From IMG/VR virus record IMGVR_UViG_3300032323_002909, positions 86,462 through 150,461 of that record: a stretch of DNA of 64,000 nucleotides; one strand, 5' to 3'. Source of the DNA: a virus. Positions 1 to 7,868 of the stretch are shown one piece after another; position 1 is the first letter of the stretch, and every line of letters starts with the position of its first letter. Below the pieces are notes generated by a model. That model did no database searches. It saw only the letters and a list, made by a program, of their open reading frames with translations, and was not told where the DNA came from. A program made the position numbers and the translations under genes.

Positions 1-1
1 T

Positions 2-1207
2 ACCAATGTTTCTAGTGCCAAATTGGAGGAAATCAACAATACATTGGATACTCTAAATGATCAACAAGCAGATTATGAGAAAAAATTAGCTGAAAGAGAA
101 CAACTTCTTGAACAAAAAAGAAATGATATTACTGATAAAATTAAAGATATCACGAAATCTATTTCTGCTATAGAAATTTTAGATGTTTCTGAGATATCAA
201 TCGAACAAGACAAATATCACGAAGCATGGGTAAAATTAGATGGTAAAATTGGACAAGTTAATCACGAGTTATCCACTAAAGAGACGTTACGCCGTTTAAA
301 AATCAATCAAATAAATTCTGTATCATCTGTCGATACTACTGTTCAATGTGACAAGTGTTTACAGGATGTGCCTCATACACATATTGATCATTTGGAAAAA
401 CTTAAAGCTCAATATATCGAAGAACGAGATGCTATAGATAAAGAAATTGAACGGTTGAATAATGAGAAGCAACAATATCATGATAAAAAGAGACGTATTC
501 AAAATAAAGTCGCCGAATTGCAAGAACAAATCAATACTTCTAAGTTGAATCGTCAAAAATTGGAAGCTTTTCAAAGACAAATAGAACAATATCAAGAGTC
601 ATTGGATAATTTAAAATTGGAAGAATTACCTAAGCCAAATTTTGAAGAAAGTATTAATAATACTGAAAAACGTAAACTGGTAGAGAGTGAAAATCTTAAA
701 TTATTGAAGCAAAAAGCTCAGGATTATGATGTTTGTAAATTTGTTCTTAGTGAAGAAGGTGTGAGAAGTTTTGTCGTTAAGCGTTTATTATCGATGATGA
801 ACGCTAGTATTCAACAATATATAAATGATTTGGGTATGAGCATTCGTTGTAAATTCAATGAATACTTCGATGAACAATTGTCAAACGATAAAGGAATCGA
901 GATATCATATTGGAATCTAAGTGGTGGTGAAAGACGAACTGTCGATCTGGCATGTGCTTGGGCATTCAAAGATTTGAAGCGTAAAATTTCTGGTGTAACA
1001 TCAAATGTTGAATTTTTTGATGAATATCTCGACTCAACACTCGATTCTACTGGTATAGATAAATTAATCGAGCAAATTAAGTGTCGAATCGACAAATATA
1101 ACTTGTCAGTATATGTCATATCACACCGTGTGGAGACTAACAAACACGTCACAGGAGAAGTGGTCGAATTAATTAAAGAAAATGGTATAACCAAACGAGT
1201 ATCTTGA
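2..1207 (+). CDS. 46: Recombination endonuclease subunit gp46, C-terminal part (SbcC/Rad50-like)
   Basis: This is the C-terminal part of the ATPase of the gp46-gp47 (Rad50-Mre11-like) nuclease, which resects DNA ends for recombination-dependent replication. The frame is already open at base 2, so the N-terminal Walker A half lies outside the window. Visible elements, counted from base 23, are a long coiled coil, a CxxC zinc hook (CDKC near residue 109), a second coiled coil, the ABC signature LSGGE near 299, a Walker B ending in FFDE near 332, and the H-loop VISHR near 366. The TGA stop lies inside the -35 box of the next gene. The family call is secure. The true start is not visible. Confidence 0.93.
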   Translation, partial: TNVSSAKLEEINNTLDTLNDQQADYEKKLAEREQLLEQKRNDITDKIKDITKSISAIEILDVSEISIEQDKYHEAWVKLDGKIGQVNHELSTKETLRRLKINQINSVSSVDTTVQCDKCLQDVPHTHIDHLEKLKAQYIEERDAIDKEIERLNNEKQQYHDKKRRIQNKVAELQEQINTSKLNRQKLEAFQRQIEQYQESLDNLKLEELPKPNFEESINNTEKRKLVESENLKLLKQKAQDYDVCKFVLSEEGVRSFVVKRLLSMMNASIQQYINDLGMSIRCKFNEYFDEQLSNDKGIEISYWNLSGGERRTVDLACAWAFKDLKRKISGVTSNVEFFDEYLDSTLDSTGIDKLIEQIKCRIDKYNLSVYVISHRVETNKHVTGEVVELIKENGITKRVS

Positions 1208-1236
1208 CAAAATAGATTGTGGAAATAGATAATATC
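1204..1236 (+). promoter_or_regulatory. Early sigma-70-type promoter, leaderless
   Basis: TTGACA at 1204-1209, 16 bp spacer, TAGATA at 1226-1231, then 5 nt to the ATG at 1237. The gp46 stop codon TGA is part of the -35 box. The predicted +1 falls at the start codon. Confidence 0.7.
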
Positions 1237-2442
1237 ATGTTTCCACAATCTCCCTTTGCTGCATCTCCGTTTGTATCGCCCTTTCCTCAAAATATAATGA
1301 TAGGTAAACCACCTGTTGAAAAAATTGAGAAACGCCATTCTTATTTAAATTTTTTAGCTGATCGACAAGGATGTGGACAATGGCGAATTGGGTGGGCAGA
1401 GAACCATATTAATATGTCAAATATGGGTGAATCAACATCCGTGACGAAAATGATTTTTGATAAAGGTTGGTATCGTGACATCACAACCGTTAAATTACAA
1501 CGTCAAGCATCGACAATGCAAAAAGAATTTTTTCAATTTCTTAAAAGCATCCAAGAAGAAATGGGTTTCAAAATAATCTACGAAGTTGACGATGTTGTTT
1601 TTTATGAAGAAATTCCCGATTATAATATCTTCAAAGAATCATTTGCTAATGACGAGATAAGACAAAATTGCGTGGATATGGTTAGAATGGCTGATGAGGT
1701 CACTGTTACATGCAAATATATGCGAGACCTGTTTATCGAGAAAACAGGACAGTTTAACATTTCAGCGGTTCCGAATTTCCCACCTGAGTGGTGGATAGGT
1801 CATCAATATGATTATAATCAGATTATTCATAATCATACTAAGCATAAAAATCGTCCAAGAATTTTGTATTCTGGTTCAGGTGCTCATTTTGATGTTAAAA
1901 ATAATACAAATCAACAAGATGATTTTTCCCATGTGTTGAAATTTATAATAGATAATCGATACAAATATCAATTTATTTTCATTGGTTCTTACCCACCACC
2001 ATTACATAAATATATTGAAAATAAAGAAATTGAATTTTATCAGTGGCAAACTTTAATGAATTACCCTAAATTTATTTCATCTTTGAATGTTCAAATGTTA
2101 TTAGCACCTTTAATGGATATACCATTCAACAGATCAAAATCTGATATCAAATATATTGAAGGAGCATGTCTCGGTATTCCTTGTATGTGTCAAGACATGG
2201 TAACATATCAAGATACTCCAGATTTCCTTAAATTTAAGGATTTTGAAGACTTGGCAATAAAGACTGAATATCTTTTAAATTGGAAGAATGATAAAAAATA
2301 TTATCAACTTGTGAAACAATTAAGAAAATTAGGAGAAACTAGATTTTTAGAAAGACCTGAAAATATAGGAGCTTTTATTGAAGCAATGAATACACCATTT
2401 GGCGACCCTAGTAGAAAATATTTGAGACCTTGGAATGATTAA
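1237..2442 (+). CDS. Glycosyltransferase, GT-B fold, group 1-like
   Basis: A probable glycosyltransferase of about 401 residues. Near residue 115 it has an EVDD segment typical of phage group-1-like transferases. Near residues 298-318 it has a C-terminal KSDIKYIEGACLGIP block that matches the nucleotide-sugar-binding K..K..E....G.P pattern of GT-B enzymes. The acceptor is unknown; phage DNA, virion proteins or host surface sugars are all possible. A GTG at 1219 is in frame, but it lies inside the promoter spacer, so the ATG at 1237 is chosen. It is expressed from its own early promoter, which suggests a role during infection rather than in the virion. Confidence 0.7.
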   Translation: MFPQSPFAASPFVSPFPQNIMIGKPPVEKIEKRHSYLNFLADRQGCGQWRIGWAENHINMSNMGESTSVTKMIFDKGWYRDITTVKLQRQASTMQKEFFQFLKSIQEEMGFKIIYEVDDVVFYEEIPDYNIFKESFANDEIRQNCVDMVRMADEVTVTCKYMRDLFIEKTGQFNISAVPNFPPEWWIGHQYDYNQIIHNHTKHKNRPRILYSGSGAHFDVKNNTNQQDDFSHVLKFIIDNRYKYQFIFIGSYPPPLHKYIENKEIEFYQWQTLMNYPKFISSLNVQMLLAPLMDIPFNRSKSDIKYIEGACLGIPCMCQDMVTYQDTPDFLKFKDFEDLAIKTEYLLNWKNDKKYYQLVKQLRKLGETRFLERPENIGAFIEAMNTPFGDPSRKYLRPWND

Positions 2443-2729
2443 TCTTTAGTATCTCTAGTGAACTCGGAATATTGAGCTAGAGTTGGTCGAAGGCGTTCAA
2501 ACATAGCTTTTAAATTGTCATACGGTGTCTTATTCGAAGGATTATTGAAAAATCTCTCTCTGTTGTTTTGATAATAAGCTATTGTCCCTTTTAAATATGT
2601 TTCAATAGCTGCTGAAATTTTATGCATTTCAGCTATCATCCCTTCGGTCAAAGCGTCATAATTATCATATGATGATTGAAAATCTAAACTTTCATAAATC
2701 TTGCTCAAGTCTTCAAAATACTTATCCAT
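2439..2729 (-). CDS. Small late virion-type protein with YES-type N-terminal motif
   Basis: An unrecognised 96-residue protein, predicted helical. Its N-terminus (MDKYFEDLSKIYESL) carries the FxxLxxIYES pattern shared with other late proteins in the window, which resembles a capsid-targeting peptide. It converges on the glycosyltransferase with a 4-bp overlap. It is driven by a TAAATA late promoter placed 5 nt before the ATG. Packaging in the head is inferred only from the N-terminus and promoter class. Confidence 0.6.
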   Translation of the reverse strand: MDKYFEDLSKIYESLDFQSSYDNYDALTEGMIAEMHKISAAIETYLKGTIAYYQNNRERFFNNPSNKTPYDNLKAMFERLRPTLAQYSEFTRDTKD

Positions 2730-2740
2730 GATATTATTTA
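2730..2740 (-). promoter_or_regulatory. Late promoter, leaderless (TAAATA-N5-ATG)
   Basis: On the minus strand TAAATA at 2740-2735 is followed by ATATC and then the ATG at 2729. There is no Shine-Dalgarno sequence. Confidence 0.65.
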
Positions 2741-2784
2741 TCTTACATGATGACTTTTAAATAAAAATGATTTCTATTAAATAC

Positions 2785-2797
2785 TAAATATATATAA
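2785..2797 (+). promoter_or_regulatory. Late promoter (TAAATA-N7-ATG)
   Basis: TAAATA at 2785-2790 lies 7 nt before the ATG at 2798, in an all-AT context. It faces the minus-strand late promoter at 2730-2740. Confidence 0.5.
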
Positions 2798-3442
2798 ATG
2801 AGAAGTAGCGATTATTTTTTAGAAATTTCAAATATTTATTCGAGGATCATAAATGAATCCCCTGATAATATTACAATTATTGACGATAATGGTGATCATA
2901 AAAATATATCGTATTATAACACACCAGATGCCTACACTGGTCTTATCGGTAGTGATGGTGAATATGTCTTGTCGAAAGATATTATAGGTCATAGTAATTT
3001 AATCGATCATATTTTACATCATGGAGAAGATATTATTCAAAAGTTAATAACCAATCTTGATGATATATATGATTTGCAAAGATTGGTTAGAGAAAGAATA
3101 AAAATAAGAATTTGGAAAAATCAAAAAGTTTTTAGTATGTGGGATTATTACAAGCCTTCATACGAAACTGCCATCAAAAATTCCTTAAAAGCTATAGGTC
3201 AAAATTATAAACAATATAGATATGATAATGAATACAAAGATTATAATGACATGCCTTTATACGATACTTTTTTCGTAAATAGTTTAACGGATGAACAAAA
3301 AGAAGAGAACACGATGGCAGCAATGAAAAAAATTGAAGCAGAAAGAGCTTTAATGGATAAAATAGCTGGCGCTAGACAAAGACCATCGAATGGTGAAACG
3401 CCTTACAGAAAACCTTCTTGGATGAATAGAGAAGGGGATTAA
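2798..3442 (+). CDS. Late virion-associated protein, unknown function
   Basis: A 214-residue protein with no recognised enzymatic fold. The N-terminus (DYFLEISNIYSRIINES) fits the shared late motif, with a possible gp21-type cleavage site after IINE. The middle contains long helices (residues about 60-190). The C-terminus is basic and Pro-rich (RQRPSNGETPYRKPSWM), resembling a docking tail. It has its own late-type promoter. An internal head protein or structural accessory is the most likely role, by inference only. Confidence 0.55.
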   Translation: MRSSDYFLEISNIYSRIINESPDNITIIDDNGDHKNISYYNTPDAYTGLIGSDGEYVLSKDIIGHSNLIDHILHHGEDIIQKLITNLDDIYDLQRLVRERIKIRIWKNQKVFSMWDYYKPSYETAIKNSLKAIGQNYKQYRYDNEYKDYNDMPLYDTFFVNSLTDEQKEENTMAAMKKIEAERALMDKIAGARQRPSNGETPYRKPSWMNREGD

Positions 3443-3467
3443 TATTAGCAATCTTTGTGTTTATAGC

Positions 3468-3501
3468 TTGCTATTTGAAATAAGGGTGATAAATAAACAA
3501 C
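3468..3501 (+). promoter_or_regulatory. Early sigma-70-type promoter, leaderless
   Basis: TTGCTA at 3468-3473, 16 bp spacer, TAAATA at 3490-3495, then 6 nt to the ATG at 3502. The -10 also matches the late element. Confidence 0.6.
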
Positions 3502-3783
3502 ATGTCTAATAATATCCAAAACAACGATAAGCACATCCACGGTGATGTGCAAGCCACTAATGTAACAGAAGCGACTACGCCGTTGGATGATGCGTCTTGT
3601 TGTGCTTCGGATTTTCAAGCTAGAAAGGATGCTGTATGCCGAGAATTGGTCGAACATCTAAGAAACATTCCGAGACAACAACCAGTAGGTGAAGAAATCC
3701 AAACCGTCTGGACACCATTTGTGGAGAAATTCAAAGAAATAGGGAAACGATTCGATGAATCATTCAGAGGAATCTCCCAATGA
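3502..3783 (+). CDS. Small hypothetical protein, Cys-containing
   Basis: A 93-residue acidic protein that I do not recognise. Residues 8-35 are encoded by an 82-bp sequence that recurs at 3980-4061, just before the DNA polymerase gene. It has a CC pair near residue 33 and a helical C-terminal half. Its own promoter sits directly before the ATG. Its end overlaps a small minus-strand gene by 24 bp. The short length and early promoter suggest an early host-takeover protein, but no function can be assigned. Confidence 0.5.
   Translation: MSNNIQNNDKHIHGDVQATNVTEATTPLDDASCCASDFQARKDAVCRELVEHLRNIPRQQPVGEEIQTVWTPFVEKFKEIGKRFDESFRGISQ
3521..3602 (+). repeat. 82-bp direct repeat, copy A
   Basis: It matches 3980-4061 with six mismatches. 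It includes a perfect 7-bp hairpin (GCACATC, loop CACGGT, GATGTGC) at 3531-3550 that is identical in both copies. This copy lies inside a coding frame. Confidence 0.85.
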
Positions 3784-3915
3784 CATCGACAATTCCAATA
3801 TAATTTCTTCAATTTTTTGTTTGATCTTCTCCTTAATATGATCAGGAACTTCCGCACTATTCAACTTTTCGGTTAAAGTATCGATTTGTTTGATTGTTCT
3901 TTCGTAATTTGCCAT
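3760..3915 (-). CDS. Small hypothetical protein, minus strand, 51 aa
   Basis: An open frame reading MANYERTIKQIDTLTEKL at its start and ending LSMSLGDSSE. It is charged and helical with leucine-type spacing, which suggests a short coiled coil. It fills most of an otherwise empty gap between two plus-strand genes and overlaps the upstream one tail to tail by 24 bp. No clear promoter is seen. Coding character looks good for so short a frame, but there is no homology evidence. Confidence 0.45.
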   Translation of the reverse strand: MANYERTIKQIDTLTEKLNSAEVPDHIKEKIKQKIEEIILELSMSLGDSSE

Positions 3916-3979
3916 ACGCTTGTTATTTGCGCTCGCGATGATAAATCATAACGGAGGAGTGTCTAGGGGATTATTTGGC
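3916..3979. other. Non-coding stretch, no gene seen
   Basis: This stretch contains a short palindrome (ATGATAAATCAT at about 3939-3950) and a purine-rich GGAGGAG segment with no start codon suitably placed after it. No gene or RNA is assigned. Confidence 0.3.
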
Positions 3980-4061
3980 ACAACGATAAGCACATCCACG
4001 GTGATGTGCAAGACCCAAATGTGACAGAAGCGACTACACCGTTGGATGATGCGGCTTGTTG
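3980..4061 (+). pseudogene. 82-bp direct repeat, copy B: truncated gene fragment
   Basis: A second copy of 3521-3602. In the same frame it would read NDKHIHGDVQDPNVTEATTP and continue to a TGA. The frame has a stop just upstream and no start codon, so it is probably not translated. The TGA is part of the TTGACA box of the DNA polymerase promoter. The hairpin GCACATC/GATGTGC is kept unchanged at 3990-4009. It is either a duplication remnant or a retained regulatory element. Confidence 0.6.
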
Positions 4062-4092
4062 ACATTCATGATGTTTGTGTTATACTCGATCC
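4059..4092 (+). promoter_or_regulatory. Early sigma-70-type promoter of gp43, leaderless
   Basis: Consensus TTGACA at 4059-4064, 16 bp spacer, TATACT at 4081-4086, then exactly 6 nt to the ATG at 4093. This places +1 on the A of ATG. It is the best early promoter in the window. Confidence 0.85.
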
Positions 4093-6621
4093 ATGTCTTA
4101 TAGAAATTGTGTGTATAACAACCGTGAACAAAAGATTTTTTTATGGACTTGGAATGATAATGGTGAGAGGGTTAAAGAGGAATGGGATTTCAAGCCATAC
4201 ATTCTACTAGAAGATAAAAATGGTGATGAAAAATCTATTTACGGCACCAAATTAAAGAAAAAAGAATTCAATAGTGGGTATGATCGTAATCAATTTATAA
4301 AAGATAGTAATATCAAAAGAATTTACGAGAACCTACCACCTTACCAACAATTCTTAATTGACAATTATTGGTTTGTGTGCGAAAACGACGAATTTTCACA
4401 ACATCCATTAAAAGTTGCTTATTTAGACTTGGAAAACCCGAAGGCAGATGGGTTCCCTGATCCTGTATTGGCAGATTCGGTTATCAACTTGATAACTTGC
4501 TACGATTCCTTCAGCAAAATATATCATGTATTCGGTTTGAAAAATTTCCATACGACGAGAGATGATGTGAAATATTATTGGTGTAAATCCGAACACGATT
4601 TGTTGAAATCTTTTATTAAATTCTTTAGAAAAGAAGAGTTTGATGTCATCACATCATGGAACGGTGCAGCATACGATATACCCACGTTAGTGAATCGTGT
4701 TACGTTTGAATTGGGTAAAGAATGGGCTGATAAATTATCCCCAATTGGAAGGATTTATGAGAAGACTAATCCCACTGGTAAATTTGGTATGCCCACCAAA
4801 GAATATGTCATCGAGGGTATTTCATCATTGGACTACTATGTGATATATCAAAAATTTAATTTGGAAAAACAAGAGTCATATAAACTCGATCATATCGGAG
4901 AGGTAGAACTCGGCATTAACAAAATCCAACACGAAGGTAATTTGTGGGAACTTTCCAAAAACGATTGGTATACTTACACCAACTACAACATACGAGATGT
5001 TGAAATTTTGGTAAAACTAGAAGAGAAAAAGGGTTATATTTCACTATTGCGTTTCCTCGCATACACAGGATTGTGTGATTTGGAAAATGCTATCAAGACT
5101 GTCCCTCCTATGAATGGAGCTATCGCCATACGTGCGCGTATGCGTGGAGAGTATATTCCCACTTTCATACGTCCAGTCACTGACTACAAAGCACCAGGTG
5201 GATACGTAGCAGATCCACGTATTGGATTTGCTGAAGATATTGTATCATTCGATGCCAATTCGCTATACCCATCTGTAATGATATCTTTGAATTTATCACC
5301 AGAGACTAAAATAGGTAGGGTTGAAAAAATTAATGATATCATCAAAATCCATCATGTATCGGGTCGAATTTTTGAGATGTCTTCGGATAATTTTAAGAAA
5401 TATATCACCGAAGAAAAAGCATCATTGACAAAAGCTGGTTTCTTATTCTCGCAGAAAAAAGTTGGATTGGTTCCCGAATTCTTGGACAACCTTTACACCA
5501 AACGTAAAGAAATGAAGGGTAAAATGTTGGATTGTAGAAAAAAAGGCGATAAAGAGGGCGAACAAAAATTCGATACTATCCAGTATGCCTATAAAATTCA
5601 CCTTAATTCTTTATATGGTTACATGTTAAACAAATATGCCCCCATGGGTGATGAAGACATAGGAACATCTGTTACTCTAACTGGTCAAGCTGTAATCAAA
5701 AAGAGTAATGAATTATTTTTGGATTACATGACACAGAGACTCAACACTACTGTCGATATTGAAAAATCATTGATATACAACGATACTGACGCATTATATG
5801 TCTCGTTGAGCATGTTGAAAGCTAAAGGTTTGGTGTTGAAAGATGGTGATAAGGTATCGACAGAATTTTACAAAGAGTGTCAGGATATTGAAAATCACAT
5901 CAATAGCGGTATTAACAAATGGGCTATCAAGAGTTTGAGAAGTAATGACCCTAGATTTGTATTCAAACGTGAATCCATTTGTGACCGTGGTATCTTCATT
6001 GGTAAGAAATATTATGTCCTACACACTCTCGACGAAGAAGGTGTCGTTACTGATAAATTCAAATATAAAGGCGTTGATGTTGTTAAAACTACTATGCCTA
6101 AAAAGGTCAAACCATATGTCAAGAAAGTCATTGAGCATATGATCCTATCAAAATCGTTGAAAGAAACCAACGATATTTTCAATGAAGCATACGAAGCATT
6201 TAAAAATTTATCAATTGAGGAAATATCCAAAATATCTGGCATGAATAATTATGCAGAATATTCTGCAAGATGTAATGGTATGACAACCTGTAAAGGTATG
6301 CCATCTCATTTAAAAGCCGCATATTATCATGATTTAATTTTAGACCAAGTTGGATTGGTATCGAAATATGATAAATTTAAAACTGGTGATAAGGTTCGAA
6401 TCGTATACGTGAAAAAACCCAATCGTTATGATATTGATATGATAGGATTCAAAGACCGATGGATACCAGAATATGATAATATTTTCAAGGTGGATTATGA
6501 AAAAATGTTTGGTAAAATATTCTATGCTGCCATCGAAAGATTTTATAATGCCGTAAGGTGGACATTACGAAAACCAACTGAAAACTTAGTCGTTGAAATT
6601 GAGGATATTTTTGGAGAATAA
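4093..6621 (+). CDS. 43: DNA polymerase gp43, family B
   Basis: The replicative polymerase with 3'-5' proofreading, 842 residues, about the usual T4-like length. Exonuclease motifs: Exo I YLDLEN near residue 109, Exo II SWNGAAYD near 188, Exo III YNIRDVE near 297. Polymerase motifs: A DANSLYPS near 386, B KIHLNSLYG near 501, C YNDTD near 562. All catalytic aspartates are present. The ATG at 4093 is chosen because an upstream TTG at 4075 lies within the promoter spacer. It works with gp45, gp44, gp32, gp41 and gp61, all in this window. Confidence 0.97.
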   Translation: MSYRNCVYNNREQKIFLWTWNDNGERVKEEWDFKPYILLEDKNGDEKSIYGTKLKKKEFNSGYDRNQFIKDSNIKRIYENLPPYQQFLIDNYWFVCENDEFSQHPLKVAYLDLENPKADGFPDPVLADSVINLITCYDSFSKIYHVFGLKNFHTTRDDVKYYWCKSEHDLLKSFIKFFRKEEFDVITSWNGAAYDIPTLVNRVTFELGKEWADKLSPIGRIYEKTNPTGKFGMPTKEYVIEGISSLDYYVIYQKFNLEKQESYKLDHIGEVELGINKIQHEGNLWELSKNDWYTYTNYNIRDVEILVKLEEKKGYISLLRFLAYTGLCDLENAIKTVPPMNGAIAIRARMRGEYIPTFIRPVTDYKAPGGYVADPRIGFAEDIVSFDANSLYPSVMISLNLSPETKIGRVEKINDIIKIHHVSGRIFEMSSDNFKKYITEEKASLTKAGFLFSQKKVGLVPEFLDNLYTKRKEMKGKMLDCRKKGDKEGEQKFDTIQYAYKIHLNSLYGYMLNKYAPMGDEDIGTSVTLTGQAVIKKSNELFLDYMTQRLNTTVDIEKSLIYNDTDALYVSLSMLKAKGLVLKDGDKVSTEFYKECQDIENHINSGINKWAIKSLRSNDPRFVFKRESICDRGIFIGKKYYVLHTLDEEGVVTDKFKYKGVDVVKTTMPKKVKPYVKKVIEHMILSKSLKETNDIFNEAYEAFKNLSIEEISKISGMNNYAEYSARCNGMTTCKGMPSHLKAAYYHDLILDQVGLVSKYDKFKTGDKVRIVYVKKPNRYDIDMIGFKDRWIPEYDNIFKVDYEKMFGKIFYAAIERFYNAVRWTLRKPTENLVVEIEDIFGE

Positions 6622-6643
6622 TAAAACTGTGATAAATAGTTGT
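6611..6643 (+). promoter_or_regulatory. Promoter, leaderless (TTGGAG-N16-TAAATA-N5-ATG)
   Basis: A weak -35 TTGGAG at 6611-6616 inside the end of gp43, TAAATA at 6633-6638, and 5 nt to the ATG at 6644. It could be read as early or late. Confidence 0.5.
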
Positions 6644-7009
6644 ATGGAATTTACAAATTTATTTGAAAAACTTATGACAAAACTTACGGATACTATGTTC
6701 CCTACTTTTGTCAAAAAAAGAGCAGAGGGTGCTAAAAAAATAGAAGATACCGCTAGAAGTAAAGGGATGTATGCTATCCTCACAGCATATCATTTTGCAG
6801 GTAAAGTCAAACCTTATGCCGATGCTTTGAAGAAAGCTGCTAATGAAGATAAAGAATCTCACTTTAAAGAAAAGTATAAGGAAGCTTATGACAAACTTAA
6901 AGATTTAGATTCTCTTTCGCAAAAAGATTTTCAAATGATTACAGGAACTTTGGAAGCATATGGTGAAGTCTACATTCAAGTAAAGAAACCGAAAGATTAT
7001 TCAAAATAA
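6644..7009 (+). CDS. Hypothetical helical protein, 121 aa
   Basis: Not recognised. A Lys-rich helical protein from residue 1 to about 110. The N-terminus MEFTNLFEKLMTKL is loosely like the shared late motif. The ATG at 6644 is chosen over an upstream in-frame start because the promoter lies in between. It sits alone between gp43 and a small conserved phage gene. No function is proposed. Confidence 0.55.
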   Translation: MEFTNLFEKLMTKLTDTMFPTFVKKRAEGAKKIEDTARSKGMYAILTAYHFAGKVKPYADALKKAANEDKESHFKEKYKEAYDKLKDLDSLSQKDFQMITGTLEAYGEVYIQVKKPKDYSK

Positions 7010-7012
7010 TTC

Positions 7013-7065
7013 TTGCTTTGTATTTGAAACATGATAAATACTCTTGTCAGGCACAACACCCTGAC
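7013..7065 (+). promoter_or_regulatory. Early promoter with 5'-terminal hairpin
   Basis: TTGCTT at 7013-7018, 16 bp spacer, TAAATA at 7035-7040. The expected start near 7046 is also the start of a perfect hairpin, GTCAGG (7046-7051), 8-nt loop, CCTGAC (7060-7065). This is one of the few transcripts here with a 5' leader (about 33 nt). A 5' hairpin of this kind usually stabilises mRNA. Confidence 0.55.
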
Positions 7066-7079
7066 ATTACACAAACACA

Positions 7080-7316
7080 ATGAACAACAAAAATGCATAC
7101 GAGATAAGGCTCGATATATTGAGCATAGCACATGGTGATCTAATGACAGTTTTTCAAGAAAAGCTGCATAACGCCAAAAAGAGAATGGTCGGTGATCAAG
7201 ACGATTGTTGGGTAGAGGATAAAATTGATGACAAGGTTATCGGTGATTTGCTTCCAACTTCAGCAGAAATTATTAAACGCGCTAAAGAATTATACGCATT
7301 TGTGGAAAATGCATAA
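7080..7316 (+). CDS. Conserved phage hypothetical protein, 78 aa
   Basis: The N-terminal pattern NAYEIRLDIL..AHG is one I associate with a small protein family common in T4-like phages, function unknown. It is helical, with an acidic middle. Its mRNA should begin with a hairpin, unlike its neighbours. It is the first of several small early genes leading to uvsX. Confidence 0.6.
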   Translation: MNNKNAYEIRLDILSIAHGDLMTVFQEKLHNAKKRMVGDQDDCWVEDKIDDKVIGDLLPTSAEIIKRAKELYAFVENA

Positions 7317-7401
7317 AGATGGCTGATAGGTCGCTCCTATCTGATCTGGAATACGCAGGAGGAAGTCCAGTGAGAATGTATATAAACCCTGCACAATTTT
7401 T
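7317..7401 (+). ncRNA. Candidate structured leader upstream of 7402 gene
   Basis: An 85-nt gap, richer in G+C than its surroundings. It contains a perfect 6-bp hairpin (GATAGG 7325-7330, loop TCGCT, CCTATC 7336-7341). A second stem follows (CTGGA 7346-7350 with TCCAG 7366-7370), whose loop holds AGGAGG at 7357-7362, one of very few Shine-Dalgarno-like sequences here. The GTG after it would encode only 11 residues. A regulatory RNA or leader is possible. No known family is recognised. Confidence 0.35.
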
Positions 7402-7617
7402 ATGATTTTGCAACTAAATCCCGCCATACCTATGGATACCCCCAAAGGTAAAGGATATGCTCATTTTCTTATAGATTATTCACAAGAACATGATTTATTT
7501 TGGGTTGTTTTCATAAATGACACAAAAGAATGCTGGACTTTTAAAAATTCTGTGATAAAAATAGAGAACAACGCGACATTGACAAATAATTATGACAATA
7601 CAAGAGGCATACAATAA
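7402..7617 (+). CDS. Conserved phage hypothetical protein, 71 aa
   Basis: It starts MILQLNPAIPMDTPKGKG and continues with AHFLIDYSQEHDLFWVVF. This is the pattern of a small beta-rich protein found in many unrelated phages, function unknown. Its 3' end overlaps the next gene by 26 bp. It lies downstream of a possible structured leader. Confidence 0.65.
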   Translation: MILQLNPAIPMDTPKGKGYAHFLIDYSQEHDLFWVVFINDTKECWTFKNSVIKIENNATLTNNYDNTRGIQ

Positions 7618-7843
7618 AGGTTTGAACGATGCGGAAAATAATGTTATTAATAACTTTATCAATATTTTAAATGATAAAGAATTTGATATTGCTTTTCCTA
7701 ATCCTAAATTGGAAATCGTTCGAAAAGTAATTAAGGAGAGATCCGATTATTACTTTAAGATGGCTGAAGGATCTCATGGCATAGCCAGAGGTTTTCAGAA
7801 AAAAATAGAAACCCACAAATTAGAGCTTGAAAAAGCCAAATAA
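7592..7843 (+). CDS. Hypothetical protein, 83 aa
   Basis: A helical, charged protein that I do not recognise. It overlaps the previous gene by 26 bp in a different frame, which suggests cotranscription and possibly coupled translation. No motif is seen. Confidence 0.5.
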   Translation: MTIQEAYNKGLNDAENNVINNFINILNDKEFDIAFPNPKLEIVRKVIKERSDYYFKMAEGSHGIARGFQKKIETHKLELEKAK

Positions 7844-7868
7844 TATACTAAATTGAGATATAACAAAT

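Noticed and set aside
1219-1236. GTG at 1219 as start of the glycosyltransferase
   Set aside because: It lies within the spacer of the TTGACA-N16-TAGATA promoter. The ATG at 1237 fits the fusion pattern.
4075-4092. Upstream TTG as the gp43 start
   Set aside because: It lies between the -35 and -10 boxes of the gp43 promoter, so it would not be transcribed.
7370-7405. Gene after AGGAGG at 7357
   Set aside because: The GTG that follows gives only 11 codons. The conserved family start is the ATG at 7402.
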